DNA of 64,000 nt from assembly GCA_021771755.1 (NCBI GenBank), contig JAETOL010000004.1, positions 1-64,000 on the forward strand. The letters run 5' to 3'. Below are positions 51,507 to 58,858 of the stretch, one piece after another. The number at the start of each line of letters is the position of its first letter. Within the stretch, counting starts at the first letter, position 1. Both the position numbers and the translations under genes were made by a program. The stretch comes from Lachnospiraceae bacterium. Its GTDB lineage: Bacteria > Bacillota > Clostridia > Lachnospirales > Lachnospiraceae. The notes below the pieces were generated by a model. That model was not told the origin of the DNA. It saw nothing but the letters and a program-made list of their open reading frames with translations, and did no database searches.

Positions 51507-52346
51507 ATGAAACACAGCCATAAAGCCATTCTGGTAGTCAGCTTTGGCACCAGCTATGAAGATGCCAGAAAAGCAACCATAGAACGGATTGAAAATGACA
51601 TCACTGCCGCTTTTCCCGAATATCGGATCTACCGTGCCTGGACAAGCCGGATGATTCTTTCCATCTTAAAAAAACGGGATCAGATCACAATCCCCAATGT
51701 CAGAGAAGCCATGGAGCAGATGATCGACGACGGGATCACCGAGGTTGTCGTACAGCCTACTCATATTCTGGACGGCATCGAAAACCATGCAATGAAAGAT
51801 GAGATTCTTTCATATAAAGAACAGTTCCGCTCCATTTCCTTTGGCACTCCTCTCCTCTCCGGACAGAAGGATGCAGAAACCGTTGTCCATGCCATTGCCA
51901 AACGCTTTGAAGAACTGGACGATAATACCGCACTTGTACTGATGGGACATGGAACCACTCATCAGGTAAATCATGTGTATGAGGAACTGGACCAGCTTTT
52001 TAAAGACATGGGATATCCCAATATTTTTCTGGGAACTGTAGAGGCAAAGCCTTCTGTTCAGGAGCTGATCCATCAGATCGGCAATTACCGGATCCCTGCA
52101 CCGGACAGTAATCGCGAAGAAGACTGTACCTCTGTAGACAAAGTGGTCCTTGCCCCATTTATGATCGTTGCCGGAGACCATGCCCATAACGACATGGCAG
52201 GCAGCCACCCGGAATCCTGGCTTTCCCGTTTTCAGGAGGCCGGATATGAAACGGAATCCGTACTCAAGGGATTAGGCGCTTACGAAAAAGTACGGAAACT
52301 CTTTATTGAGCATGTACAAACTGCCATCAATGATATGAGTGTATAG
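51507..52346 (+). CDS. cbiK: Sirohydrochlorin cobaltochelatase (CbiK type)
   Basis: A 279-residue class II chelatase that inserts Co2+ into sirohydrochlorin on the anaerobic cobalamin route (it can also serve siroheme in vitro). AILVVSFGTSYEDARKATI at the N-terminus, VVVQPTHILDGIE near 90 (metal-binding His), LVLMGHGTTHQVNHVY near 145 (second His) and APFMIVAGDHAHNDMAG near 218 are the family marks. The ATG at 51,507 has GGAGG eight bases before it. Lone plus-strand gene, ended by a strong terminator. It provides the step after the products of the hem operon at 38-45 kb. Confidence 0.92.
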   Translation: MKHSHKAILVVSFGTSYEDARKATIERIENDITAAFPEYRIYRAWTSRMILSILKKRDQITIPNVREAMEQMIDDGITEVVVQPTHILDGIENHAMKDEILSYKEQFRSISFGTPLLSGQKDAETVVHAIAKRFEELDDNTALVLMGHGTTHQVNHVYEELDQLFKDMGYPNIFLGTVEAKPSVQELIHQIGNYRIPAPDSNREEDCTSVDKVVLAPFMIVAGDHAHNDMAGSHPESWLSRFQEAGYETESVLKGLGAYEKVRKLFIEHVQTAINDMSV

Positions 52347-52351
52347 AAAAC

Positions 52352-52398
52352 AACTGAGAGGATCTTTCGTCTGCACAGATCCCCTCAGTTTCTTTTTA
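52352..52398 (+). terminator. Terminator between cbiK and spoIVA
   Basis: AACTGAG-A-GGATC pairs with GATCC-CCTCAGTT (52,352-52,364 with 52,378-52,390) and is followed by TCTTTTT. The genes converge here and the minus strand also has T-rich sequence, so it may act both ways. Confidence 0.8.
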
Positions 52399-52418
52399 CC
52401 CGCATATTACCATTTCTT

Positions 52419-53888
52419 TTAAATAATAATACAGACCAAACCGCCTTTACTGTCATTCACGATCTTTTTCATGGTATCCTGAAGCTTCACCTGGCTTTCC
52501 TCTCCAATAGCCGTGATCTTACTGCGTATCCCATCCTGTACCAGCTGTTCGATCGATTTGCCAAAAATATTTGTCTCCCAGATACTTTCGCCCCTTTTTC
52601 CACTTTCTCCAATATACTGGATCAAATCCTCAGCCTGCTGTTCCGTGCCTACAATAGGCGCGATCTCTGTTTCGATATTGGCACGTATCATATGGATCGA
52701 AGGACTTTTGGATCGAATCTTCACCCCAAATTTATTTCCCTGTCTTATTACAGATGGTTCTTCTATTTCAATTTCCTTCAGTTCCGGCACAACCACACCA
52801 TAACCGGTTGCCCTGACAGATTCTATGGCATCCTGCACTTTCACGTATTGAGCTTTCATCTCGGACAGTTCTTTCATCGTATGGATCAGATCATACTCGC
52901 TCTTCATAGAAATACCGCAAAGCTCACTTAAAATACTGTAATAATATTCATCTCTGATCTGAATCCTGACTTTTACAACTCCATCAGAAAGATTCACATC
53001 TTCCAGAAGCGTATCCTGTACAAAAGGACCATCCAGCTTCACCGAGTCCTTTGTTACATCACGAATATGTGTCAAATGGATCATTCGTTCTCTGATCTGA
53101 CCTAGAATCTGTGCTTTCAGCTCATGCTCTGTTTTTAACATTTCCGTCCACTTTGGAATATAATACCGAATTTCACTGACCGGAAACTCATAAAGGATTT
53201 TTTCCAGAATTCGGGTAATATCTTCTTTGCGAAGCTGCTCGCAATTCGCAGTAACCACAGATACTCCATATTTTTCCTGCAGCTTTCTGGCCAGCTGCAT
53301 TGTCTCTTCTTTATAAGGCATCTGAGAATTTATAAGAATCAAAAATGGCTTTCCCTGACTTTTCAGTTCTTTTACTGTCATTTCCTCGGCTTCCCGAAAA
53401 TTTTCTCCGGGAATCTCCCCAAAGCTTCCGTCAGACGTTACTACAAGCCCTATTGTGGAATGTTCTCGTATCACTTTCCTGGTTCCTATTCTTGCTGCCT
53501 CATGAAAAGGAACCGCTTTAGAAGACCAGGGAGTTTTTACCATCCTTTCTTTTCCATCCTCCACATGCCCCGAAGCATCCTTTACCAAAAATCCAACACA
53601 ATCGATCAAACGGATTTTTACCTTTTGATCCTCTCCCAGCATCACCGGAACTGCCTCTTTTGGGATAAATTTCGGTTCTACAGTCGTGATCAGTTTACCG
53701 GAACCGCTTAAAGGCAGCTGATCCCGGATCTCCCCCTGTTTTTCACTGTCAATTACCGGAAGAGCCAGTTGTTCCATAAAACGTCTGATAAAAGTGGATT
53801 TTCCTGTACGGACTGGACCAACAACACCTATGTATATATCACCGCCGGTACGGGCCTGAATATCCCGGTAAACCTGAAAATTTTCCAT
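52419..53888 (-). CDS. spoIVA: Stage IV sporulation protein A
   Basis: A 489-residue ATPase that forms the base layer of the spore coat on the forespore surface (B. subtilis protein: 492 residues). The P-loop GVVGPVRTGKSTFI lies at residues 21 to 34, IRLIDCVGFLV near 95, and LVVTSDGSFGEIPGENF near 150; the C-terminus ends with the hydrophobic GGLVCIII that helps membrane targeting. The ATG at 53,888 follows AAGGGGG; the frame extending to 53,963 goes through the leader. The GGGGG lies in one arm of a long dyad (53,897-53,951). Clear evidence that the organism can form endospores. Confidence 0.96.
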   Translation of the reverse strand: MENFQVYRDIQARTGGDIYIGVVGPVRTGKSTFIRRFMEQLALPVIDSEKQGEIRDQLPLSGSGKLITTVEPKFIPKEAVPVMLGEDQKVKIRLIDCVGFLVKDASGHVEDGKERMVKTPWSSKAVPFHEAARIGTRKVIREHSTIGLVVTSDGSFGEIPGENFREAEEMTVKELKSQGKPFLILINSQMPYKEETMQLARKLQEKYGVSVVTANCEQLRKEDITRILEKILYEFPVSEIRYYIPKWTEMLKTEHELKAQILGQIRERMIHLTHIRDVTKDSVKLDGPFVQDTLLEDVNLSDGVVKVRIQIRDEYYYSILSELCGISMKSEYDLIHTMKELSEMKAQYVKVQDAIESVRATGYGVVVPELKEIEIEEPSVIRQGNKFGVKIRSKSPSIHMIRANIETEIAPIVGTEQQAEDLIQYIGESGKRGESIWETNIFGKSIEQLVQDGIRSKITAIGEESQVKLQDTMKKIVNDSKGGLVCIII

Positions 53889-53896
53889 AAAAAATG

Positions 53897-53951
53897 CCCC
53901 CTTGCATATATTCAAACAATCCCATGTATTGTTATATTTATATGCAGGGGG
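53897..53951 (-). promoter_or_regulatory. Long dyad covering the spoIVA ribosome-binding site
   Basis: On the minus strand CCCCC-TGCATATA pairs with TATATGCA-A-GGGGG, with a nested stem AACAAT/AUUGUU, over 55 bases. The GGGGG arm is the SD of spoIVA, so the folded RNA would hide it. Overlapping it is a possible sigma-E-type promoter (GCATGAA, 14 bases, CATATAAA); if transcription starts there, the first arm would not be in the RNA and the dyad would instead be a DNA site. Confidence 0.5.
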
Positions 53952-53999
53952 ACTTCCATTCATGCCGCTGTTTCTAAAAAATTCCGATTCAGACCGATC

Positions 54000-54194
54000 T
54001 TATTTTTCTTTCGGTTCTGTTTTCAGCGGAACTGCTTCTTCTGCTTTAAATACATATCCGCAGTCGCAGGCAGTATCCTCTGTAATCTTTCCACGGGAAG
54101 TAAATACCTCCACTTCCTTTCCACATTCCGGACAGACTCTCTCTTCGATCACTGAGGTTCTGTGCTGGCTTTCGCATCCATCCATTACTGACAT
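54000..54194 (-). CDS. Small zinc-ribbon protein
   Basis: A 64-residue protein with two Cys pairs, CPECGKEVEVF and CDCGYVF (residues 21 to 50), a zinc ribbon. The ATG at 54,194 has AAGGAGG eight bases upstream; the frame to 54,284 starts without an SD. Charged N- and C-termini flank the ribbon. No partner is evident; it is transcribed alone between the fum genes and spoIVA, and its role is unknown. Confidence 0.65.
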   Translation of the reverse strand: MSVMDGCESQHRTSVIEERVCPECGKEVEVFTSRGKITEDTACDCGYVFKAEEAVPLKTEPKEK

Positions 54195-54345
54195 CGGCAA
54201 TTCCTCCTTTTTCTTTATCATGTAGAAATGATCTCCATTCCCTTTTATGTTTCCAGTATAATCCTTTTTCTTCCTCTGTGTCAACCTATTTTGGAGTTGT
54301 TTTCTCTATTTTTATCATAGCTCTCCATATTGACCGGAGACCGGA

Positions 54346-54912
54346 CTATTCTTGCGTTTTATGGCTCTGAAGATAGGCTGCTCTTCCCTCTTCGTAAAGA
54401 TTCCTGCCCTCGCTGTCAATGATCACCACAAGGGGCATATCTTCTACATAAAGCCGTCTCAGAGCCTCCGACTGAAGATCTTCATATGCCACAAGCTCTG
54501 CCTTTTTGATGCATTTTGCAAGAAGAGCACCTGCGCCCCCAATGGCCCCGAAATACACTCCGCCGTACTTTTTCATGGCATCCACCACCTCGGGAAGACG
54601 TGCACCTTTTCCGATCATTCCTCTTGCACCCACAGACATCATAGTCGGTGCATACGCATCCATCCTTCCACTGGTTGTCGGACCTGCTGAACCGATCACC
54701 TGCCCCGGCTTGGCCGGTGTGGGACCCACATAATATATCGTTGCATCTTTCGGATCAAAAGGAAGTTCCTCTCCTCTGGCCAGAGCCTCGCACATTCTCT
54801 TATGGCCGGCATCTCGGGAGGTATAGATCTCACCTGTAAGGTATACCGAATCACCTGCATGAAGGCTTCTTGCCACTTCCTCTGTCAGAGGCAAAGTAAT
54901 ATGTCGTTCCAT
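54346..54912 (-). CDS. Fe-S fumarate hydratase, beta subunit
   Basis: A 188-residue class I hydro-lyase beta subunit (fumarase/tartrate dehydratase C-terminal domain type). YYVGPTPAKPGQVIGSAGPTT (split over the family signature GPTPA...G..GPTT) near residue 70, MSVGARGMIGKGAR near 93 and GGVYFGAIGGAGALLAKCI near 115 are conserved. With the alpha subunit one base upstream it forms an oxygen-sensitive [4Fe-4S] fumarase that interconverts fumarate and malate; a tartrate dehydratase role is possible but less likely. Confidence 0.9.
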   Translation of the reverse strand: MERHITLPLTEEVARSLHAGDSVYLTGEIYTSRDAGHKRMCEALARGEELPFDPKDATIYYVGPTPAKPGQVIGSAGPTTSGRMDAYAPTMMSVGARGMIGKGARLPEVVDAMKKYGGVYFGAIGGAGALLAKCIKKAELVAYEDLQSEALRRLYVEDMPLVVIIDSEGRNLYEEGRAAYLQSHKTQE

Positions 54913-54913
54913 C

Positions 54914-55756
54914 TTAAAGCACCTCCGTTTTGTGTCGTGTTACATGGCAGCTGATATTAATGGCACAGGGCATCCCTGCAATATGGGTAGGCATAGTCTC
55001 AATGTTTAATCCCACTGCAGTTGTTTTTCCTCCAAAGCCCTGGGGACCGATACCCAGCTCATTGATTTTCTGAAGCATTTCTTTTTCCAGATCTGCATAA
55101 TACGGATCCGGATTCTCGGAATCTACCGGACGCATCAGCGCCTTCTTCGCCAGAAGCGCCGCCTTGTCAAAGGTTCCTCCGATACCTACTCCCACAACCA
55201 TAGGAGGACAGGGGTTCGGACCTGCTGTTTCTACTGTTTCCAGAATAAAATCCTTAATGCCCTGCAGCCCTGCTGATGGCTTGAACATACGGATGGCGCT
55301 CATGTTTTCACTTCCGAAGCCCTTCGGTCCCACAGTGATCTTGATCTGCTCACCGGGCACGATCTCTGTGTACAGCATAGCCGGTGTATTATCTCCCGTA
55401 TTTCCTCTGCGGACAGGATCCTTTACAACGGATTTACGCAGGTATCCTTTATCATAACCTCTGCGTACACCTTCATTTACTGCTTCTGTCAGATCTCCGC
55501 CGGAAATGTGCACATCCTGACCGATTTCCAGAAATACACATGCCATTCCTGTATCCTGACAGATTGGCACACATTCTTTTTCTGCGATCTGGTAGTTTTC
55601 GATAATGTTGTCCAGAACGCCCCGGGCAATGTCTCCGTCCTCACATGCCCTGCAGGTCCGGATCGCTTGTTTCATGTCCTCCGGAAGAACTGTGTTCGCC
55701 TCTATACAGAGACGTTCGATCACATCCGTGATCTGTGATGCTTGTATTTCACGCAT
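54914..55756 (-). CDS. Fe-S fumarate hydratase, alpha subunit
   Basis: A 280-residue alpha subunit of a class I fumarase. The [4Fe-4S] cysteines are in VPICQDTGMACVF near residue 60 and GPNPCPPMVVGVGIGG near 180, with GDNTPAMLYTEIVPG and KGFGSENMSAIRMFKPSAG between them. I start it at the ATG at 55,756, five bases after AGAGGTG. The open frame runs another 100 codons upstream to 56,056, but the first part of that extension encodes a fragment of an unrelated hydrolase and is not part of the enzyme. Works in the reductive branch of the citrate cycle, from oxaloacetate to succinate. Confidence 0.92.
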   Translation of the reverse strand: MREIQASQITDVIERLCIEANTVLPEDMKQAIRTCRACEDGDIARGVLDNIIENYQIAEKECVPICQDTGMACVFLEIGQDVHISGGDLTEAVNEGVRRGYDKGYLRKSVVKDPVRRGNTGDNTPAMLYTEIVPGEQIKITVGPKGFGSENMSAIRMFKPSAGLQGIKDFILETVETAGPNPCPPMVVGVGIGGTFDKAALLAKKALMRPVDSENPDPYYADLEKEMLQKINELGIGPQGFGGKTTAVGLNIETMPTHIAGMPCAINISCHVTRHKTEVL

Positions 55757-55885
55757 ATTTGCACCTCTTTTATATAATATGAAATCAATATCTGAAAATA
55801 TTTTAACGCAAAAAAAGTAGTTTCGCAAGAGAATATGTGAAAGCATATCCAATCCAGAAGATAAAATTCTTTGCACTGGATGTGA

Positions 55886-56056
55886 TCGTAAAACGCCATC
55901 TGCAAGCTTTATGGATCTGCCATTTTCATCTACGTCTGTAATCCGGAACACGAAATCCGTATCCGGACAGTCACAGGAAACAAAAAGATGAGCCATTGCA
56001 TCTCCGGTCACAGTCAGAGGCTCTGTGAGAATATCTGTAGTAAACAGCTTATACAA
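55886..56056 (-). pseudogene. Remnant of a CocE/NonD-type hydrolase gene
   Basis: About 57 codons encode LTEPLTVTGDAMAHLFVS, DCPDTDFVFRITDVDENGRS and IKLADGVLRS. This is the C-terminal beta-sandwich of CocE/NonD and X-Pro dipeptidyl-peptidase hydrolases (typically LTEDLTVTGPV...SSDAPDTDF...DGRAINLADGILR). No catalytic domain is present. The piece begins within eight bases of the stop codon of the metallopeptidase-like gene and continues in frame, by chance, into fumA. It marks a deletion between these genes. Family recognition is from the conserved strand pattern. Confidence 0.65.
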
Positions 56057-57083
56057 GATAAGATTCCAAAACAGAGAGAAGAGTCGCTTCTTCCCGATTG
56101 TTCAGTCTCTCCTGCCAGTCTGTCAGCTCCATGGCATCCATCAGCTGACAGAGAGTTGCTCCTGTACGGTAAGGAATGGAGTCCGCCACGAAATCCCGGC
56201 TGACAAGCCCGGCCTCCACATTGGGCACAACTGTAGAAAAAGGTACATCTGTCTGATTTGTAAAATACATAACTCCATAATCATATCCCACGATCCTGGA
56301 TGCCTGGATTCCCACATATTCTGCGCTTCCCTCTACGGTTTCTCTTTCTGCATAATGGGCAGCAAGCTCCGGATTTTCCGCTTCAAGAGCCTTTGCAGCA
56401 GCTACATATTCTTCTGCAAAATCATAAAGGGCTTCTTTATCGCGGATTCTTTTGCGCATCTGTGTCCGGATCTCATCCAGCAGAACATACTCTTTTTCAA
56501 GAAGCTTCAGTTCACTGTCTGTAATTTTTTCTCCCGGATATCTTCCTGCCTCCGGCCAGTCATTCTGTCTGTAATAATGAAATGCCTCATGAGTCAAAAA
56601 GGTAATAAAATGTTCAGATGTATATGCCTGATCAATTCCGGTTTCTCTGTCATACTTCACATAATAGACTTCATTTCCATATAGCCTGTATTCTTTTTGA
56701 ATCGTATTGAAGTTCCCGTCTGCCCAGAACTGAAAAAGGCCGGGATATACAGGAGATATCCTGTATACGCTGAGTCCGGAATCGGAAGGCATCTTGATCC
56801 TGCGGACAAATATTCCTTTTGGTTCTTTTTCCGGGTTCACCAGATATACGGTTTTATCCGATTTATTTATCGTCACAAATGTCTTGTCATAAAGAGAAAA
56901 GTCCTGCCAGACCGGAGTGACCTGTTCCGCTTTCATGTAGGTCTCCAGTTCCAGCAGAGCCTGTCTGTCAGCGTCCGGCAGCTTATCATATTTGTCATTC
57001 CTCATGTTTAATAAAACCACAGCTACAAAACATGCCGTCATCAGACACACGATACTGAAAAGAATTGTTTTTACTTTTTTCAT
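56049..57083 (-). CDS. Putative zinc-metallopeptidase lipoprotein
   Basis: A 344-residue protein with an N-terminal membrane anchor (MKKVKTILFSIVCLMTACF, the Cys after MTA could be lipid-modified). HEAFH near residue 164 followed by a Glu-containing helix EGSAEYVG near 250 has the pattern of the gluzincin zinc site (HExxH plus distant Glu). The rest is not recognisable. I place the start at 57,083; the ATG at 57,131 falls inside the hydrogenase terminator. No convincing SD is seen before 57,083. It probably acts outside the membrane; substrate unknown. Confidence 0.6.
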   Translation of the reverse strand: MKKVKTILFSIVCLMTACFVAVVLLNMRNDKYDKLPDADRQALLELETYMKAEQVTPVWQDFSLYDKTFVTINKSDKTVYLVNPEKEPKGIFVRRIKMPSDSGLSVYRISPVYPGLFQFWADGNFNTIQKEYRLYGNEVYYVKYDRETGIDQAYTSEHFITFLTHEAFHYYRQNDWPEAGRYPGEKITDSELKLLEKEYVLLDEIRTQMRKRIRDKEALYDFAEEYVAAAKALEAENPELAAHYAERETVEGSAEYVGIQASRIVGYDYGVMYFTNQTDVPFSTVVPNVEAGLVSRDFVADSIPYRTGATLCQLMDAMELTDWQERLNNREEATLLSVLESYLV

Positions 57084-57096
57084 CTGCAAAGACTGC

Positions 57097-57143
57097 AAAA
57101 GGGCAGGGATGATCTGCTCTTTTGCAGTCATCCCCGCCCTTTT
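57097..57143 (-). terminator. Terminator of the hydrogenase operon
   Basis: AAAAGGGC-x-GGGATGA and TCATCCC-x-GCCCTTTT form a stem of 15 pairs with one mismatch and a 15-base loop, 12 bases after the stop of the hydrogenase gene. T-rich sequence follows on both sides. Confidence 0.8.
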
Positions 57144-57154
57144 ATTTAGTTCTG

Positions 57155-58843
57155 TTAATAGAAATCATTATGGAGCAGTTCGTGCTCTTTTCCTTTCAGA
57201 AGAGTATCATACAGCTCGATCACAAGCGGATTCTCATCTGATTTCTTAATAATCATGGTATTATCTGCATTGTACAGGCCTTTGGCTCTTGCAGCCTTGG
57301 TTCTGTCACCGGCTCTGGTAGGCTGTCCGCCGCCCATGATGCAGCCTCGTCTGCATGCCATTACCTCAATGAGATGGTATTCTGCTTCGCCGTTTTTCAC
57401 ACGATCCATCACTTTTCTTGCATTTGCAAGACCGCTGACTACACAGATCTTCACATCCATTCCCTTATAAGGAACGCTGAACTCTTTAATGCCCTCATCA
57501 CCGCGCACACCGCACTCGGAGATTTCTCTCATAGCCTCTTTTGTATGTTCCGGAGAAAGACGTCTCAAAACTGCCTCTGTAACACCTCCGGTCACACCGA
57601 AGATCACGCCGCCGCCGGAGCCGAATCCAAACGGCATGTCACAGGCTTCGGGATCAAGAGAGGCAAAGTCCAGACCAAAGTTATCGATCATGCGGATCAG
57701 TTCCGTAGTGGTGATAACAATATCGGTATCCTGCTCGCCTTTGGTAAAGCTGTTCGGACGGATGGCTTCCGCCTTCTTGGCGGTACATGGCATGATGGAA
57801 ACCATCACTGTCTTTTTGCCCTGCGCATGTTCCGGATCACGGAAGTATTCTTTGATCACGGCAGACATCATCTGCTGCGGTGATCTGCAGGTGGAAATAT
57901 TCGGGATATAATCCTTATACTGGTCAGTTACAAACTTCACCCATGCCGGACAGCAGGAAGTCAGAAGCGGAAGGTTTTCTCCCTTTTCAACTCTTTTCAG
58001 GAATTCTGCTGACTCTTCCATAATGGTAAGGTCTGCGCTGAAGGTCGTATCATAAACCTCATCAAAGCCCATTCTGTGGAGCGCATTGACGATCTTGCCC
58101 ATTACGCTGCGGCCCTTAGGCTGTCCATAGTGATCTCCCACTGCCACACGAACTGCCGGAGCGATCTGAGCAACCACACGCACATTGGGATCTGCAAGGG
58201 CTTCCCATGCTTCATCCATGTGATTCTTAATGGAAATAGCGCCTGTCGGACAGAATACACGGCACTGGCCACAGTTTACGCAGTCTGTTTCCGCAATTTT
58301 TTTGTTAAATGCCGGCATAACCATGGCTTCTGTTCCACGGTATGCAAATCCCAGAGCGCCGATGCCCTGAAGCTCTTCACAGGCACGTACACAGTCGCCG
58401 CAAAGGATGCATTTATTCGGATCCCTTACAATAGATGGTGAACTTGTATCGATCTCATGAATCTCTCTTGTATTTTCAAAACGGATATCTCTTACTCCAA
58501 GACGGTGTGCCAGTTCCTGGAGGATACATTCGCCGCTTTTGATACAGGTGGTACAGTCTCTGCAGTGTGCTGCAAGAAGAAGCTCCACGATCAGCTTACG
58601 ATATTTTTTGATCCTTCCGGAGTTGGTGTAGATCACCATTCCGTCTCTTGGTTCTTCTGAACAGGAGGCAAAAGTTCTGCCTCTGTCATCCTCCACTGTA
58701 CACAGACGGCATGCGCCGAAGGTGGAAACCTCGGAATGATAGCACAGTGTCGGTATATTAATGCCTGCCTTGCGGATAACGGTCAGGACATTTTTTTCAT
58801 CGGTAAATTCAACTTTTCTACCGTCAATGGTCATTGTACCCAT
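57155..58843 (-). CDS. hndD: [FeFe] hydrogenase catalytic subunit, group A6-like (HndD/HydA)
   Basis: A 562-residue iron-only hydrogenase. N-terminal [2Fe-2S] domain (C34, C45, C48, C61), a His-Cys3 [4Fe-4S] site (HCRDCTTC at 93 to 100, then C106), two [4Fe-4S] clusters (CILCGDCVRAC and CVNCGQCRVFC), then the H-cluster domain: TSCCPAW near 295, MPCTAKKAE near 351, and ACRRGCIMGGG near 493. It makes or uses H2 in the cytosol and, with HndC and HndA, couples ferredoxin and NADH. The final residues are short. It begins 16 bases after hndC and is the last gene of the operon. Confidence 0.95.
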   Translation of the reverse strand: MGTMTIDGRKVEFTDEKNVLTVIRKAGINIPTLCYHSEVSTFGACRLCTVEDDRGRTFASCSEEPRDGMVIYTNSGRIKKYRKLIVELLLAAHCRDCTTCIKSGECILQELAHRLGVRDIRFENTREIHEIDTSSPSIVRDPNKCILCGDCVRACEELQGIGALGFAYRGTEAMVMPAFNKKIAETDCVNCGQCRVFCPTGAISIKNHMDEAWEALADPNVRVVAQIAPAVRVAVGDHYGQPKGRSVMGKIVNALHRMGFDEVYDTTFSADLTIMEESAEFLKRVEKGENLPLLTSCCPAWVKFVTDQYKDYIPNISTCRSPQQMMSAVIKEYFRDPEHAQGKKTVMVSIMPCTAKKAEAIRPNSFTKGEQDTDIVITTTELIRMIDNFGLDFASLDPEACDMPFGFGSGGGVIFGVTGGVTEAVLRRLSPEHTKEAMREISECGVRGDEGIKEFSVPYKGMDVKICVVSGLANARKVMDRVKNGEAEYHLIEVMACRRGCIMGGGQPTRAGDRTKAARAKGLYNADNTMIIKKSDENPLVIELYDTLLKGKEHELLHNDFY

Positions 58844-58858
58844 AATCGTTCCTCCCTT

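Noticed and set aside
54914-56056. A 380-residue fumarase alpha subunit with a long N-terminal extension
   Set aside because: The first part of the extension matches an unrelated hydrolase end, and a good ribosome-binding site precedes the internal ATG at 55,756, which gives the normal family length.
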